From NCBI RefSeq assembly GCF_027923465.1, contig NZ_BRLB01000001.1, positions 620,001 through 684,000 on the forward strand: a DNA stretch of 64,000 bases, in the 5' to 3' direction. The position numbers and the translations under genes are program-made. The notes below the pieces were generated by a model. It was not told the origin of the DNA. It saw only the letters and a program-made list of their open reading frames with translations, and did no database searches. Below, one piece after another: positions 1 through 9,668 of the stretch. Origin of the DNA: Vallitalea longa (GTDB lineage Bacteria; Bacillota; Clostridia; Lachnospirales; Vallitaleaceae). Within the stretch, counting starts at the first letter, position 1; the number at the start of each line of letters is the position of its first letter.

Positions 1-193
1 TCTTTTTATTGTTTCAGTAAGTATATATTACGCGTTAGTATCTATAGTGCAATTAATAATCAATAGGTATTGTTAAAATCAGATATAATTTTCGACTAAA
101 TTGAGCTTATTTCATTGACTAATTTCTAACAAATTAACCCGAACTATTTTTCTATTAATTATGTGATTATGATACGTACAAAATATAGCACGC

Positions 194-234
194 AAAAAAA
201 CCCCTATGGTGTAATCATCTATACTACCATAGGG
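194..234 (-). terminator. Intrinsic terminator of the regulator gene
   Basis: On the minus strand a perfect 9-bp stem (CCCTATGGT/ACCATAGGG) is followed by a run of seven T. It lies just past the stop codon of the minus-strand regulator gene. I see no gene in the first 190 bases. Confidence 0.85.
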
Positions 235-284
235 CTATAATTATTAATATAAAAATAGTTAATTGAGATTATCGAATCCATTTT

Positions 285-1850
285 TTAATCTACTTGAAGT
301 ATTTTTATAATTTGAATTGACATGTACAATTTGACAAAATCACTTCCACTCTCAATGTCCATTTGTAAAATTTCTGATATCTTGCTCAAACGGTATCTTA
401 AGGTATTTTTATGGATATATAGATAACTGGAGGATTCGGATATGTTTTTACTGTTTTCTAAATAGACTACCAATGTATGAAATAAGTCTGAATTATTAAT
501 TTTATCATATTCCATTAATTTGTATATCTGTGGTATACAGAATTCTTTTAAATCCCTGACTTTTTCTAGGTTCGTAAGTATATTTATAAAATAGAAATCT
601 TCATATTTATATAAATAATCTTTATTTTTCAGCCGGCTTCCCATTTGTATTAGATTCATTGTTTGTTTATAATACTTGCTAAAATCCAATATATTGGTAA
701 AATAACAACTTAGACCAGCGACAAGACTATTATCTTTCAAGAAATTTACAATGGTTTTCTCTATAGTATCTGGGATTGATATCTTATCATATAAATCTAT
801 TAACATAGTCAACATACCATTATAATACACCGATTTGAAATATGGCAAAAGTTCATCAAGATATCTTTTTAATGCCAACAAATTAGTATCATTCATATTT
901 TTTTCATTGTTATACCGACGTGTAATATTTAGTAAAAAAAAGTTTTTATCAAGATTCCAATTATATGGCTTAGCCCTTTCTACAAATACTTCGATAGAAT
1001 TGAATTTATCCTCTATTAATTCAATCAATATATTCTCTATAGGTTCATCATTAAAAAATATTTTATTTGGTATCAACTGGAGTTTGATAGATAGTACCTG
1101 AGCAAGGAATTCCATAACAAAGAAATCAACTTCATCAAATTTCTTTACTAACTCTTGAATATTCAAAAATGCAACCATTTTCCCATCAACTAATATGCGC
1201 ATTAGTAGCCTTTTTATATTTTCACCAGGTCTAGTATGCACATAAGGGGTTTTACTTCTTTCTACTGCATTAACAATTTTTGATATGTTGTATTGTTGAT
1301 AAATATCATATGAATTGTATCCCTTGGCAAAATTCTCTTTTATCGCTTCATCACCATGAGAGATTAAAACATCTTTACAAGATACAGCTAATATATTTGT
1401 AGAAAGATTAAATAGAATTATAGGATTTTTTATAAAACTTGAAGCAACTTCTAATATATGTTCAACACTCCTATTGTTTACTAATGCATCTATTATAGCC
1501 TTCTGAGCCTTAGTTGTTATTTCGTAAAAGTTTATAGCTTTTATAGAATCGTTAAGTAGCCTTTGGGCATTTGTAATTTTTGAAAAGCAAACAATTTCCA
1601 TATTGTTAACTAACTCTAAGTTGCTTTTATAATCATCAATAACAAATAGGCAAATATCCTTCAAATCCATGTCAACTAATTTATATAAATCCGATGATTT
1701 AATTATATATATTATATCTTCAAAAAAAACTATTTGATCTTGCTCACTGTACAACTTTATTGAAGAATATAATTTATCAATGTTTCTAGGCTCGTTGTAA
1801 CTATATTTATACTTGTTTAGTTTTGATAATATATTAGTAATTGTAAACAT
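285..1850 (-). CDS. PucR/CdaR-family transcriptional regulator
   Basis: A 521-residue DNA-binding regulator. The last 45 residues hold the family's C-terminal helix-turn-helix (SYLYIHKNTLRYRLSKI), as in PucR, CdaR and related activators of catabolic genes. The middle part (about residues 120-260) looks like a GAF/PAS-like sensor region, and I do not recognise the N-terminal 100 residues. The start is the ATG at 1850, because TTAGGAGGATCT sits just before it; the longer reading frame has no such site. The gene stands alone, with its own terminator and no obvious target operon beside it. The ligand is unknown. Confidence 0.85.
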   Translation of the reverse strand: MFTITNILSKLNKYKYSYNEPRNIDKLYSSIKLYSEQDQIVFFEDIIYIIKSSDLYKLVDMDLKDICLFVIDDYKSNLELVNNMEIVCFSKITNAQRLLNDSIKAINFYEITTKAQKAIIDALVNNRSVEHILEVASSFIKNPIILFNLSTNILAVSCKDVLISHGDEAIKENFAKGYNSYDIYQQYNISKIVNAVERSKTPYVHTRPGENIKRLLMRILVDGKMVAFLNIQELVKKFDEVDFFVMEFLAQVLSIKLQLIPNKIFFNDEPIENILIELIEDKFNSIEVFVERAKPYNWNLDKNFFLLNITRRYNNEKNMNDTNLLALKRYLDELLPYFKSVYYNGMLTMLIDLYDKISIPDTIEKTIVNFLKDNSLVAGLSCYFTNILDFSKYYKQTMNLIQMGSRLKNKDYLYKYEDFYFINILTNLEKVRDLKEFCIPQIYKLMEYDKINNSDLFHTLVVYLENSKNISESSSYLYIHKNTLRYRLSKISEILQMDIESGSDFVKLYMSIQIIKILQVD

Positions 1851-2017
1851 AGATCCTCCTAATATTAGAAATAAATAATACAATAATTAAATGTTCTTCA
1901 TGATTATAGTATGTGTCACATGTATATTATCATAACTTATATTTTTTTGATTCAAATTATTATTACTAATGATCTACTTCTATAATTCAATAACATTACC
2001 ATTATTAAATGTAACAA

Positions 2018-2911
2018 TTACCTTATAACTATAATCAGGATAGTTATCACAGCGACTCCCGTTTCGGAATGCATAATATTAACTATATAATTACCATATT
2101 CATTACCATTATTATCTGTAGAAATTTGGCTATACTCTATTTCAGGAACTTGTGTAGAATCAAAATCACCAGCAGCTATCATTAAATTAATTCTTTCTAT
2201 AGCTTTTGAATTTACTATGTTATACTCAGTAACATCTTTCATAAAAACTTCCTTATTTTCATAGAATGCTTTAGCTACCACTCTTTTAATCTTAAGACTC
2301 TGTTCCCCAAATGTCTTATTCTCTAATGAGAATGAAAAATCTGTACCTTCATCATTAGTACTTGTACCTCTTCCCATTAATCCTACTCTATTATCAAACT
2401 CATTCTTTACATTATCATAGTATGAATCAGAATTAAGCTTATTCCTGCTTCCATCAGCTGATTTTTGATACATATCAATTATATAATCCTCATTATATGA
2501 TAACTCAACTTGGCAAGAATAATTCAAACCATCAGTGGTTATACACTCATATTCTTTTCCTACTGTTTCATCATGTGTAGATATATTAAGACAAACTTTC
2601 GAATCTCCATCTGTCTGTTTTAGTGTAAACTCAATTAATGTATTAACAATTTCCTTATCTGTATCTATACCGTTATATGTAGACTTGTAATCTGACACAA
2701 CATTTTGCTGCTCTTTCAAAAGGTTCTTTACTTCATTTGAAATACTATTGTTCATATTGTTTATTGCATTATCTAAATTAGATTCCACACTTGAAAGACG
2801 ATTTTCTAAGAATTCAACTTCTTCTTTGAATTTTGTATTTTGATGTATAATCAATATTATTATTACAATTAACCCTATAATCAAGATATTGTATTTTTTA
2901 TTGTTATCCAT
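2018..2911 (-). CDS. Membrane-anchored coiled-coil protein, apparently frameshifted near its end
   Basis: A 297-residue protein of unknown function. Residues about 8-22 form one hydrophobic anchor, followed by a heptad-like region to about residue 70 and a soluble part presumably outside the membrane. A good ribosome site (AAAAGGGAGTGATG) precedes ATG 2911. The reading frame ends in an unlikely hydrophobic tail (VAVITILIIVIR). In the neighbouring frame the same DNA, from about 2076 to a stop at 1980-1982, gives a natural-looking C-terminus (DYSYKVIVTFNNGNVIEL). One lost base near 2075-2080 would explain this, by mutation or sequencing error. The intended gene is therefore probably 1980-2911. 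Confidence 0.6.
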   Translation of the reverse strand: MDNNKKYNILIIGLIVIIILIIHQNTKFKEEVEFLENRLSSVESNLDNAINNMNNSISNEVKNLLKEQQNVVSDYKSTYNGIDTDKEIVNTLIEFTLKQTDGDSKVCLNISTHDETVGKEYECITTDGLNYSCQVELSYNEDYIIDMYQKSADGSRNKLNSDSYYDNVKNEFDNRVGLMGRGTSTNDEGTDFSFSLENKTFGEQSLKIKRVVAKAFYENKEVFMKDVTEYNIVNSKAIERINLMIAAGDFDSTQVPEIEYSQISTDNNGNEYGNYIVNIMHSETGVAVITILIIVIR

Positions 2912-2946
2912 ATATCATCACTCCCTTTTTAGTTATTTGTAAATAT

Positions 2947-3717
2947 TCATTCCCATACATTAGACAAAGTGCTTCTAAATAGATTATCTAATGCATCAAG
3001 ATCATTGTTTTTTTTCATATTCAACTTTTTAACAAAATTATTGTAATAATCAATTTTTTCTTCTAAAAAATCATTTATTATATTTACTCTCTTGTGTTTA
3101 TCTATTTCATTACCACTCCGTTTTATAGCAAGTAATTTATCTATTTCATCAACTAAGTTTTCATTTAAAACAAGGTCATTCATAAGGTCTTCAAACAACA
3201 TTGGTGGTTGTGTTCCATACTTCTCAGTCCACATACATGCCATAATTGGTCTAAGTACATAAAAATATTTTTTCACCTTTACCTCATTGCCCTTGAGATA
3301 TTCCCTATAGTTACTTTCTGCCATGTGCAAATAGTGGTGAATGCACGATTTAGAAGAAAAATAATCCTTCAATAAGTCCTTGATTTCATTAACCATGTTG
3401 GTACTTTCACGATATATAATTGGTGAACTCAGCCATTCAAGTAATGTAGGATTTGATTTTTTAAACAGCACTAGCGTTTTGCGTAAATCCCATCCATTAA
3501 TATCAAGCAAATCGTTAATAGGTAATTCAATAACATCCCTTTTTTCTCTAATGGACAAATACCATTCTGGTCTATGAATATATATAAAACGTACATCATA
3601 GTCACTATCTTCGGATTCAAAGCCCCAACCCCTGCTTCCTGATTCAACTGCATATAGTATTTTTACTTGATACTCTTTTTCTATATCTTCTAACTTCTGT
3701 AGTATGACATCTCTCAT
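2947..3717 (-). CDS. YcgL-type predicted nucleotidyltransferase (COG3541)
   Basis: A member of the stand-alone minimal nucleotidyltransferase family COG3541. Near the start is the hallmark AVESGSRGWGFESEDSDYDVRF: the GSRGWG glycine motif followed by the paired acidic residues of DSDYD that bind metal. A helical C-terminal half follows. The start at 3717 (MRDVILQKLEDIEKE) matches where family members begin and has AGAAGGG upstream. An in-frame ATG at 3753 overlaps the stop of the gene before it (ATGAGTAA) and is the alternative. Substrate unknown. The overlap suggests translational coupling with the 171-residue protein upstream. Confidence 0.8.
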   Translation of the reverse strand: MRDVILQKLEDIEKEYQVKILYAVESGSRGWGFESEDSDYDVRFIYIHRPEWYLSIREKRDVIELPINDLLDINGWDLRKTLVLFKKSNPTLLEWLSSPIIYRESTNMVNEIKDLLKDYFSSKSCIHHYLHMAESNYREYLKGNEVKVKKYFYVLRPIMACMWTEKYGTQPPMLFEDLMNDLVLNENLVDEIDKLLAIKRSGNEIDKHKRVNIINDFLEEKIDYYNNFVKKLNMKKNNDLDALDNLFRSTLSNVWE

Positions 3718-3745
3718 ATACTTATCCCTTCTTTCACTTAACATA

Positions 3746-4258
3746 TTACTCATATGATCTTCCCATTTCCAAAAAAATTGCAAACATCCCCCAACTGATA
3801 TAATCAATATGTGAACTCTCTCCATAATAGTCTACCAACCATGATGAAGCACATTTCAAATAAGTAAACGGGTTAAAATTATACCATCTATTTCCATTTT
3901 GAGAATCAATACCAAAATACTTAAGCTCGTTATTAATTAAACTTTCATCTTTTTCTATACAACTCAGATCATTGATTTGAAAGAATAAGATATCTTTAAA
4001 TGTATTATAATTACCATCTTCTTCATCAATCATTGGTGGTTTTTTACTAAATTGTATTTCATCATGAAAACTACTATTAGGAACTTTACTAAATGCTTTA
4101 TCCAATATTGTTATAAAGTCAGAAATTCTGATTTCATTTTTCATATTAAAATCTTTTGAAGTATATTGAATTCCTATAAGATACTCCTTAAGGGAAATGT
4201 TACTATTTCTATTAGTCTTAATAATATCCTCTATATTATTTTTTATATTTATTATCAC
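3746..4258 (-). CDS. Hypothetical protein, coupled to the nucleotidyltransferase
   Basis: About 171 residues, soluble, no family recognised. It is acidic and has no signal peptide or membrane segment; the C-terminal part is rich in aromatic residues (NGNRWYNFNPFTYLK, WLVDYYGE). I put the start at GTG 4258, just after GAGGTGG; an ATG at 4270 lies inside that ribosome site and is less likely. Its stop overlaps the ATG at 3753 in the next gene, so the two are probably co-transcribed. I cannot assign a function. Confidence 0.6.
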   Translation of the reverse strand: MIINIKNNIEDIIKTNRNSNISLKEYLIGIQYTSKDFNMKNEIRISDFITILDKAFSKVPNSSFHDEIQFSKKPPMIDEEDGNYNTFKDILFFQINDLSCIEKDESLINNELKYFGIDSQNGNRWYNFNPFTYLKCASSWLVDYYGESSHIDYISWGMFAIFLEMGRSYE

Positions 4259-4289
4259 TTTCCACCTCATAATATTTTTTTATTATATA

Positions 4290-4472
4290 CTAAAATGCTT
4301 GTTTCCTAACAATAGTATAGTCATCACCCATACGAAAATAAGGACAACCATCATGTCGGCTATATGATAATTTCTCTACATCGTCCTGATCCAAGCTCAG
4401 TGAACAATAATATTCATCAGTTTCTCCATCATAGGTTAAATATAGACAATAATCACATTGATTTTTTTTCAT
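4290..4472 (-). CDS. DUF6472 family small Cys-rich protein
   Basis: A 60-residue protein. It begins MKKNQCDYC, has a second cysteine group (YYCSLSLDQDD...CPYF) and ends in VRKQ, a pattern I recognise from the clostridial DUF6472 family. The four cysteines suggest metal binding, which is inference. The start at 4472 is preceded by AAAGGATTGTTAAGA; an upstream ATG in the same frame has no ribosome site and would add an unrelated leader. Confidence 0.75.
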   Translation of the reverse strand: MKKNQCDYCLYLTYDGETDEYYCSLSLDQDDVEKLSYSRHDGCPYFRMGDDYTIVRKQAF

Positions 4473-4540
4473 TCTTAACAATCCTTTCATTAGATAACAG
4501 CGAAGGTAATACTGGCACATCTATTAGGTACATTATAGTA

Positions 4541-4580
4541 AAATGATTATAGTGTGTCAATTAACACATTATAATCATTT
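4541..4580. repeat. Inverted repeat, 17-bp arms
   Basis: Arms AAATGATTATAGTGTGT and ACACATTATAATCATTT pair with one mismatch around a 6-base loop. It lies between the DUF6472 gene and the helicase remnant and overlaps the last bases of that remnant. There is no clear U-run, so it may be a weak terminator or the edge of a deletion or insertion. Confidence 0.6.
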
Positions 4581-5100
4581 CTTTAGAATTGGAATAATAT
4601 CTTTATTAACTCCTATTATCATTACTACATTGAATTCTAATCCTTTTATTGAATGCATAGTAATCAACTTAACGGAATCGTTATCAAAATTAGGATTTCT
4701 TTTGTCTATAATATCAGCATTGACACCTCTTTTAATTAAAAAATCCTTGGCATTATATAACTGACCTTTTTTTCTTGCAATTATTGCAATATCTTTAAGA
4801 TTATATTTTTTATATAATCTAGTGCTGATTTCATTGCTGATATATTCTAATTCTTTTTCTTCTGAACAAAAATGCATATATAATGGGTATTCTCCCTGCC
4901 TATCTATAACGGATGGTCTTACGTAATTAATATTACTTGTTACATTATCATCCTTTTCAATTAAACTATATGCTGCCTTTGCAATTTCAGTAGTCGTTCT
5001 ATAGTTCTTTGAAAGTATTCTAGCTCTATCCTGCTACTCCCTTGATTAACATATGTCCATTCGGTTTTGTTTCAATTATTCTCTTTTGATCTATATTTAA
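4575..5100 (-). pseudogene. UvrD/Rep-type helicase remnant with a large internal deletion
   Basis: Reading the minus strand from 5100, one frame gives an N-terminal helicase piece (DQKRIIETKPNGHMLIKG, then VAG) that breaks off inside the Walker A loop. Directly after a TAG, a different frame gives RARILSKNYRTTTEIA and continues to LITMHSIKGLEF and GVNKDIIP, the motif IV-V region of superfamily 1 helicases. It ends early at 4575, before motif VI. Several hundred residues between Walker A and motif IV are missing. The gene is dead, with at least one internal deletion and a lost 3' end. Confidence 0.8.
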
Positions 5101-5263
5101 CTACATATATTCATCCCCATAATAATTTTATATGCATATAATATCACTTTTTATATTATTATGCCACATATTTTACATTTTTATTAAATATTGTATAATT
5201 ATTTTATATTTTATAATTTTATGGTATTATATTGTTATATATTATTTAATAGGAGGGTTAAAT

Positions 5264-5665
5264 GTGAAACAATTAAGGGGAATGTTTTTTAATTTTAAAG
5301 GTAGGCTAAATAGATTAAGGTATTTTTTATATGGGCTACCATTATCAATAATTATAGGAATAGCTTATTATATAACAATGTATAATTTGTATTTCTCAAT
5401 GCGAACAAGTACATATATTTTAATCATAATTTATTTTTTAGTACTTATAATATGCTTTATATCAGGTATAAGTCTTACTATCAGAAGATTGCATGACCTC
5501 AACTTATCTGGATGGTTCGTTCTTATTGAACTTTTATCTCTAATACCATTCGTAAAAATTATTCCTGCAATTTTTGGACTATATCTACTCTTTGCACCAG
5601 GTAAAAATGATGGTAATTATTATGGTGATGACCCACTAAATTATGATCATTATCCATATGAATAG
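5264..5665 (+). CDS. DUF805 family membrane protein
   Basis: A 133-residue inner-membrane protein. It opens with the family signature FKGRLNRLRYFLYG, has four hydrophobic segments, the RRLHDLNLSGW motif in the second half and ends with APGKNDGNYYGDDPL, all typical of DUF805 (YhaH-like). Function unknown. The start is GTG 5264, seven bases after AGGAGG; the longer frame upstream is an AT-rich hydrophobic artefact. Confidence 0.9.
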   Translation: MKQLRGMFFNFKGRLNRLRYFLYGLPLSIIIGIAYYITMYNLYFSMRTSTYILIIIYFLVLIICFISGISLTIRRLHDLNLSGWFVLIELLSLIPFVKIIPAIFGLYLLFAPGKNDGNYYGDDPLNYDHYPYE

Positions 5666-5694
5666 AAAGTAATTATCTAATTACCTTATATGAT

Positions 5695-5733
5695 AAAAAA
5701 TGGTAGCAATCATTTAACCTGACTGCTACCATT
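5695..5733 (-). terminator. Terminator of the alcohol dehydrogenase gene
   Basis: A 10-bp perfect stem (AATGGTAGCA/TGCTACCATT). On the minus strand the stem is followed by TTTTTT. It separates two convergent genes and could also slow the plus-strand DUF805 transcript. Confidence 0.85.
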
Positions 5734-5811
5734 CTATTCATTACACCTATACTATTACTTATATGTCTATTAGTATGGTATTTCTACCATCCATATCCAT
5801 TAACTATCTTA

Positions 5812-6984
5812 CTATTTATATGCCTGCTTAAGTATATTGGTTGCATCTTGTAATGTCACTTCATATGGGTCTCTTTCGAATAATCCGCCCATAGTATCCA
5901 TCGCATTCTTAGCATACATTTCCAGATTATCTTTCTTTATCCCATAATCAGATAATTTCAGATTATCAACATTACAATCTTTTTGGAGTTTCAATAACAT
6001 ATTAATGAAATCCATAGAGTTATTAGCATTTTTGTTTCCCAGTGCGATTGCCATATCTATAAATTTGTCAGGTATCTTGTCCATAAAAAATCTATAATAA
6101 GCTTCAGAAATCATTATCAAACCAGCTCCATGAGGTAACTCTGTATGATATGCACTTAGTGCATGTTCTAATGAATGTTCTGATATACAACTAGATGTTG
6201 ATTCAACTAGACCAGATAAAGTATTTGCAAGGGCTATATCAGCTCTGGCTTCTTTATCATCACCATCATTAACAGCTTTTGCTAAGGATCTTCCAATTAA
6301 TTCAATGCTCTTAAGGGCATACATATTGCTCATTTCATTAGATATATTTGCAAGATACCCTTCTGTGGCATGAAATAGAGCATCAAATCCTTGATATGCT
6401 GTAAGTCTTGGAGGTACACTCATCATTAAATCAGGGTCGACAATTGAAATACTTGGAAATGTATCTTCATTACCATAACCGATTTTTTCATTAGTATCTT
6501 CTTTAGTTATTACAGTCCATGGATCTGCTTCTGTTCCTGTCCCTGCTGTAGTAGTAATTGCTATAATTGGTAATGGTTTATTTTCCATTGGTAAACCCTT
6601 GCCACTACCTCCATGAATATAGTCCCAATAATCCCCTTCATTAGTTGCCATCACAGCAATACTTTTTGCAGCATCAATACTACTTCCACCACCGAGACCT
6701 ATAACAAAATCACAATTACATTTTCTAGCTATCTCTGAACCTTCCATTACATTATCATATGTTGGATTTGGTTTAATTTTATCAAATACTTCATATTCAC
6801 TAGAATTTTTCTGTAGAAGGCTACATAACTTATCTAAATAACCATAACGTTTCATAGAAGTTCCTGAAGAAATTACTATTAACGCTTTTTTCCCAGGTAA
6901 TTTAATCTCACCTAGTTTATTAATCATCCCACTACCAAATAATATTTTTGTTGGTATATAATACTTAAAGTTATTTCTGTCCAT
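5812..6984 (-). CDS. Iron-containing alcohol dehydrogenase
   Basis: A 390-residue group III (Fe-dependent) alcohol dehydrogenase, NAD(P)-linked and cytoplasmic. It has the nucleotide-binding GLGGGSSIDAAKSIAV (about residue 97), the TTTAGTGTEADPW motif and the family's metal-ligand regions: DALFHATEGY near residue 200 and EHSLEHALSAYHTELPHGAGL near 265-286. Length is normal. The ribosome site is AAGGGAAAGGGATAA. It ends before a terminator at 5695-5733 and starts about 55 bases after the hydrolase gene, so both may share a transcript. Substrate not predictable from sequence. Confidence 0.92.
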   Translation of the reverse strand: MDRNNFKYYIPTKILFGSGMINKLGEIKLPGKKALIVISSGTSMKRYGYLDKLCSLLQKNSSEYEVFDKIKPNPTYDNVMEGSEIARKCNCDFVIGLGGGSSIDAAKSIAVMATNEGDYWDYIHGGSGKGLPMENKPLPIIAITTTAGTGTEADPWTVITKEDTNEKIGYGNEDTFPSISIVDPDLMMSVPPRLTAYQGFDALFHATEGYLANISNEMSNMYALKSIELIGRSLAKAVNDGDDKEARADIALANTLSGLVESTSSCISEHSLEHALSAYHTELPHGAGLIMISEAYYRFFMDKIPDKFIDMAIALGNKNANNSMDFINMLLKLQKDCNVDNLKLSDYGIKKDNLEMYAKNAMDTMGGLFERDPYEVTLQDATNILKQAYK

Positions 6985-7040
6985 AATATTATCCCTTTCC
7001 CTTAATAAATTTTTATGATGTTACAGCTAATAATTAGCTA

Positions 7041-7988
7041 TCAATTAACATATTCATCAATAAACGAAATTATAGCTTCTTCATATTTTGCTTGTTCATC
7101 CCAAAAAGCACATAAATGTTTTGAATTATTGAATGTAACTAATCTCTTATTATCATGTGGTATCGCTTCATATAATTCTTTTCCCATATAGTATGGGCAT
7201 TTCTTGTCTATTTCACTATGAATTATTAATGTAGGTATACTACTTTTTTTCATTGCATCAACAATACTAACATTTTTATATGTATAACCATACACCTGAT
7301 TATTTGATAAATTACCTAATTTAGTTAAAAGTTCAGTTGGCATCGGAATAAAAAATGAATCAATCTGCCAACCTATTTCATCATACATACTTGTATATCC
7401 GCTATCTATAATTGCAAAATCCAGATTTTCACTTCCATGGTTACTTCCTGAATAATAACCAACGGTAGCACCACCCATTGATTGACCTAGAGCACCTATA
7501 ATATTATCTTCTGTCATCTTACTATTAACATAATCAATAACAGTTCCCAAATCCTCTTTTTCATAATATCCAAAAGTCACAGTCTTAGCAGTATTATCCC
7601 CATGAGCTCTCGCATCATATAAAACAACATTGAAATCCTGCTCCAAAAAAAATTCTGCAATAGGATACATTGCTTTGTGATTTGATTCATGCCAATGAAC
7701 TAAAACAATGGTTTTATTATCATAAGTATTCTCTTTCAATAAATAAAATATTGGTATACTATGTCCATCCTCTGTTATTAATTCATCTTCTTGAATCATA
7801 TCATAACATTTATCATGAAAATCTTCTATGTCATAACTCATATCATTCAAATATAATTTTACAATTTTATCGGTATGTATTTTTGTCATTCTTGCTGGAA
7901 TAAAAGCTAGTAAAAATCCCACTAATATAATTAATAATGCACCAACTATAAATATAACGGAACTAAGTTTTATTAACTTCTTTTTCAT
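7041..7988 (-). CDS. Membrane-anchored alpha/beta hydrolase
   Basis: A 315-residue serine hydrolase with one N-terminal transmembrane anchor (residues about 10-35), so the catalytic part probably faces outward. Visible features are the oxyanion-side sequence VLVHWHESNH, the nucleophile elbow GALGQSMGGATVGYY (Ser), an acidic residue in HSEIDKKCPY and the histidine in NSKHLCAFW. This matches the BAAT/YqkD-like group. The start is ATG 7988 (AGGAGATATTG upstream); a TTG directly before it is too close to the ribosome site. Confidence 0.88.
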   Translation of the reverse strand: MKKKLIKLSSVIFIVGALLIILVGFLLAFIPARMTKIHTDKIVKLYLNDMSYDIEDFHDKCYDMIQEDELITEDGHSIPIFYLLKENTYDNKTIVLVHWHESNHKAMYPIAEFFLEQDFNVVLYDARAHGDNTAKTVTFGYYEKEDLGTVIDYVNSKMTEDNIIGALGQSMGGATVGYYSGSNHGSENLDFAIIDSGYTSMYDEIGWQIDSFFIPMPTELLTKLGNLSNNQVYGYTYKNVSIVDAMKKSSIPTLIIHSEIDKKCPYYMGKELYEAIPHDNKRLVTFNNSKHLCAFWDEQAKYEEAIISFIDEYVN

Positions 7989-8116
7989 CAATATCTCCTA
8001 ACTAAGTTATTAATAATCGTTCAGAACATATTAGATTATGAACTTTATCTTATCAAATAATCTAGGAATTCACAAGTTAATTGAGAAAAATACTTTTGAT
8101 TAAGCTAATATCACAA

Positions 8117-8197
8117 TAAGCTATCCCAAATATCAATAATATAATTCACCTTGTCATTTCATTTAATCAAGTTAATTATAATATTTGGAACAGCTTA
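8117..8197. repeat. Long-loop inverted repeat downstream of the histidine kinase
   Basis: Arms TAAGCTATCCCAAATAT and ATATTTGGAACAGCTTA match at 15 of 17 positions across a loop of about 47 bases. It lies just past the stop of the minus-strand kinase gene and may end that operon, but has no clear U-run. Confidence 0.5.
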
Positions 8198-8207
8198 CAT
8201 ATTTGTG

Positions 8208-9668
8208 CTAATCTTTAATTGGTATATTTAGTCTAAATACCGTACCTTCATCTGAATCCATAAGTTCAATAGTTGAACTTTGTTTTTCCAACATTTTCTT
8301 TACAAGACTCAATCCAAGACCTGTACCTGACAATTCCTTGGATTTGTTCTTGTCAACTGTATAGAAAGGTTCAAATACTCTTTCCTTACATTCATCAGGT
8401 ATTCCTATACCCGTATCTTCAATTTCTATCTGATTGAAATCTCCTTTTTTTATGCTTGTAACTGATATTCTGCCATTTGTTATATTATATTTTATTGCAT
8501 TGTCAATCAGATTAATGAATATCATCATAAAACTTTCTTTATCCATACATACTTGGCAGGGTGTTAGTTCTGATCTTATTGTAATACCGTATTTAGAAGC
8601 TTTTGCCTTCAACTTATCAATTATATCCTGTAATAGGATATCAGTATGGATAATCTGTTTTCTTATCTCAAATTCATACTTGTCTAAACTGGATAGATGT
8701 AATACTTTTTCTACCATCAAATTTAATCTTTTCAGTTCTTTATCAACAACGATATAGGATCTATCCGCTAATTTTTCATCGTCCTTATATAGGTTCATCA
8801 AGTCAATCTGAGTCTTAATGACAGTTATAGGTGTTTTGAATTCATGTGTAATATTGCTGATGAATTCCTTTTGTTTCTTTTCTAGATTCTGGACACGTTC
8901 CAGAGCTATTTGCAGTTTGGCTTTTTCATCTGTCAATTGCTTTATATTATCATCTATTTTGACTGCCATAGTCTCTATACCTGTACTTAGCTCACCAAAC
9001 TCATCTTTACTGCTAATGATATTTCCTCCTATATCATATTGTCCATCTTCTATTAGTCTAACAGATTCTTGTAACTTCTTGATTTTATTCACTATGTTTA
9101 TAAAATATACTCTCCCCAATATGAATGTTATAATTATAGAGACTAAACCAAATCGAAGAAGTAATCCCCAAGTATTCCAGTAAAACCTGTTTTCTCTACC
9201 TAGACTATATTGTAACTGCATAACTCCAATTTGTTTATCAAAATCATAGACAGGAGCCATATATATTATTGTATCTTCAACTTTCTTGTATACGATTTGA
9301 TTACCTAAAGCTATTGTCAGTATATCATTATTGTCATTATATGTATTTTCTCCTGAACTATATCCTAACTTTTTACCTTTAATATCAAATAATATTGGAT
9401 ATATACCCAAAATCCTTTCCAGCTCATTAATTAGTTCATTAGGATTCCTATTATAAAAAACCTCTAGATTTTCATAATCCGTTTCATAATATTTTTCTCT
9501 GATGAATAAGTTAGCTGTCTTACTACTTTCTTTTAGATACTTTTCATAATCTTCTATTTGATTATTCTTGATACCTTTCATGGTAAGCAAACTGATTGTA
9601 ACTAGATTAGTTATTAACAACAGAATGATAAAAATCGTCAATCTATGTTTAAGGCTTACCTTCATCAT
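8208..9668 (-). CDS. Sensor histidine kinase (OmpR-type partner)
   Basis: A membrane sensor kinase of 486 residues. In order: TM helix near residues 8-30, an extracytoplasmic domain to about 165, a second TM helix, HAMP (about 185-240), the dimerisation domain with the phospho-acceptor His in ISNITHEFKTPITV, then the ATPase with N box NLIDNAIKYN, G1 DTGIGIP and G2 GTGLGLSLVKK. The start ATG 9668 overlaps the stop of the response regulator (ATGA), so the pair is translationally coupled. The signal is unknown. The tandem secreted paralogues lie upstream of the regulator and may be targets, which is a guess. Confidence 0.93.
   Translation of the reverse strand: MMKVSLKHRLTIFIILLLITNLVTISLLTMKGIKNNQIEDYEKYLKESSKTANLFIREKYYETDYENLEVFYNRNPNELINELERILGIYPILFDIKGKKLGYSSGENTYNDNNDILTIALGNQIVYKKVEDTIIYMAPVYDFDKQIGVMQLQYSLGRENRFYWNTWGLLLRFGLVSIIITFILGRVYFINIVNKIKKLQESVRLIEDGQYDIGGNIISSKDEFGELSTGIETMAVKIDDNIKQLTDEKAKLQIALERVQNLEKKQKEFISNITHEFKTPITVIKTQIDLMNLYKDDEKLADRSYIVVDKELKRLNLMVEKVLHLSSLDKYEFEIRKQIIHTDILLQDIIDKLKAKASKYGITIRSELTPCQVCMDKESFMMIFINLIDNAIKYNITNGRISVTSIKKGDFNQIEIEDTGIGIPDECKERVFEPFYTVDKNKSKELSGTGLGLSLVKKMLEKQSSTIELMDSDEGTVFRLNIPIKD

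Noticed and set aside
2018-2100. C-terminal membrane helix of the coiled-coil protein
   Set aside because: The hydrophobic tail appears only because of the apparent frameshift; the neighbouring frame gives a normal soluble end.
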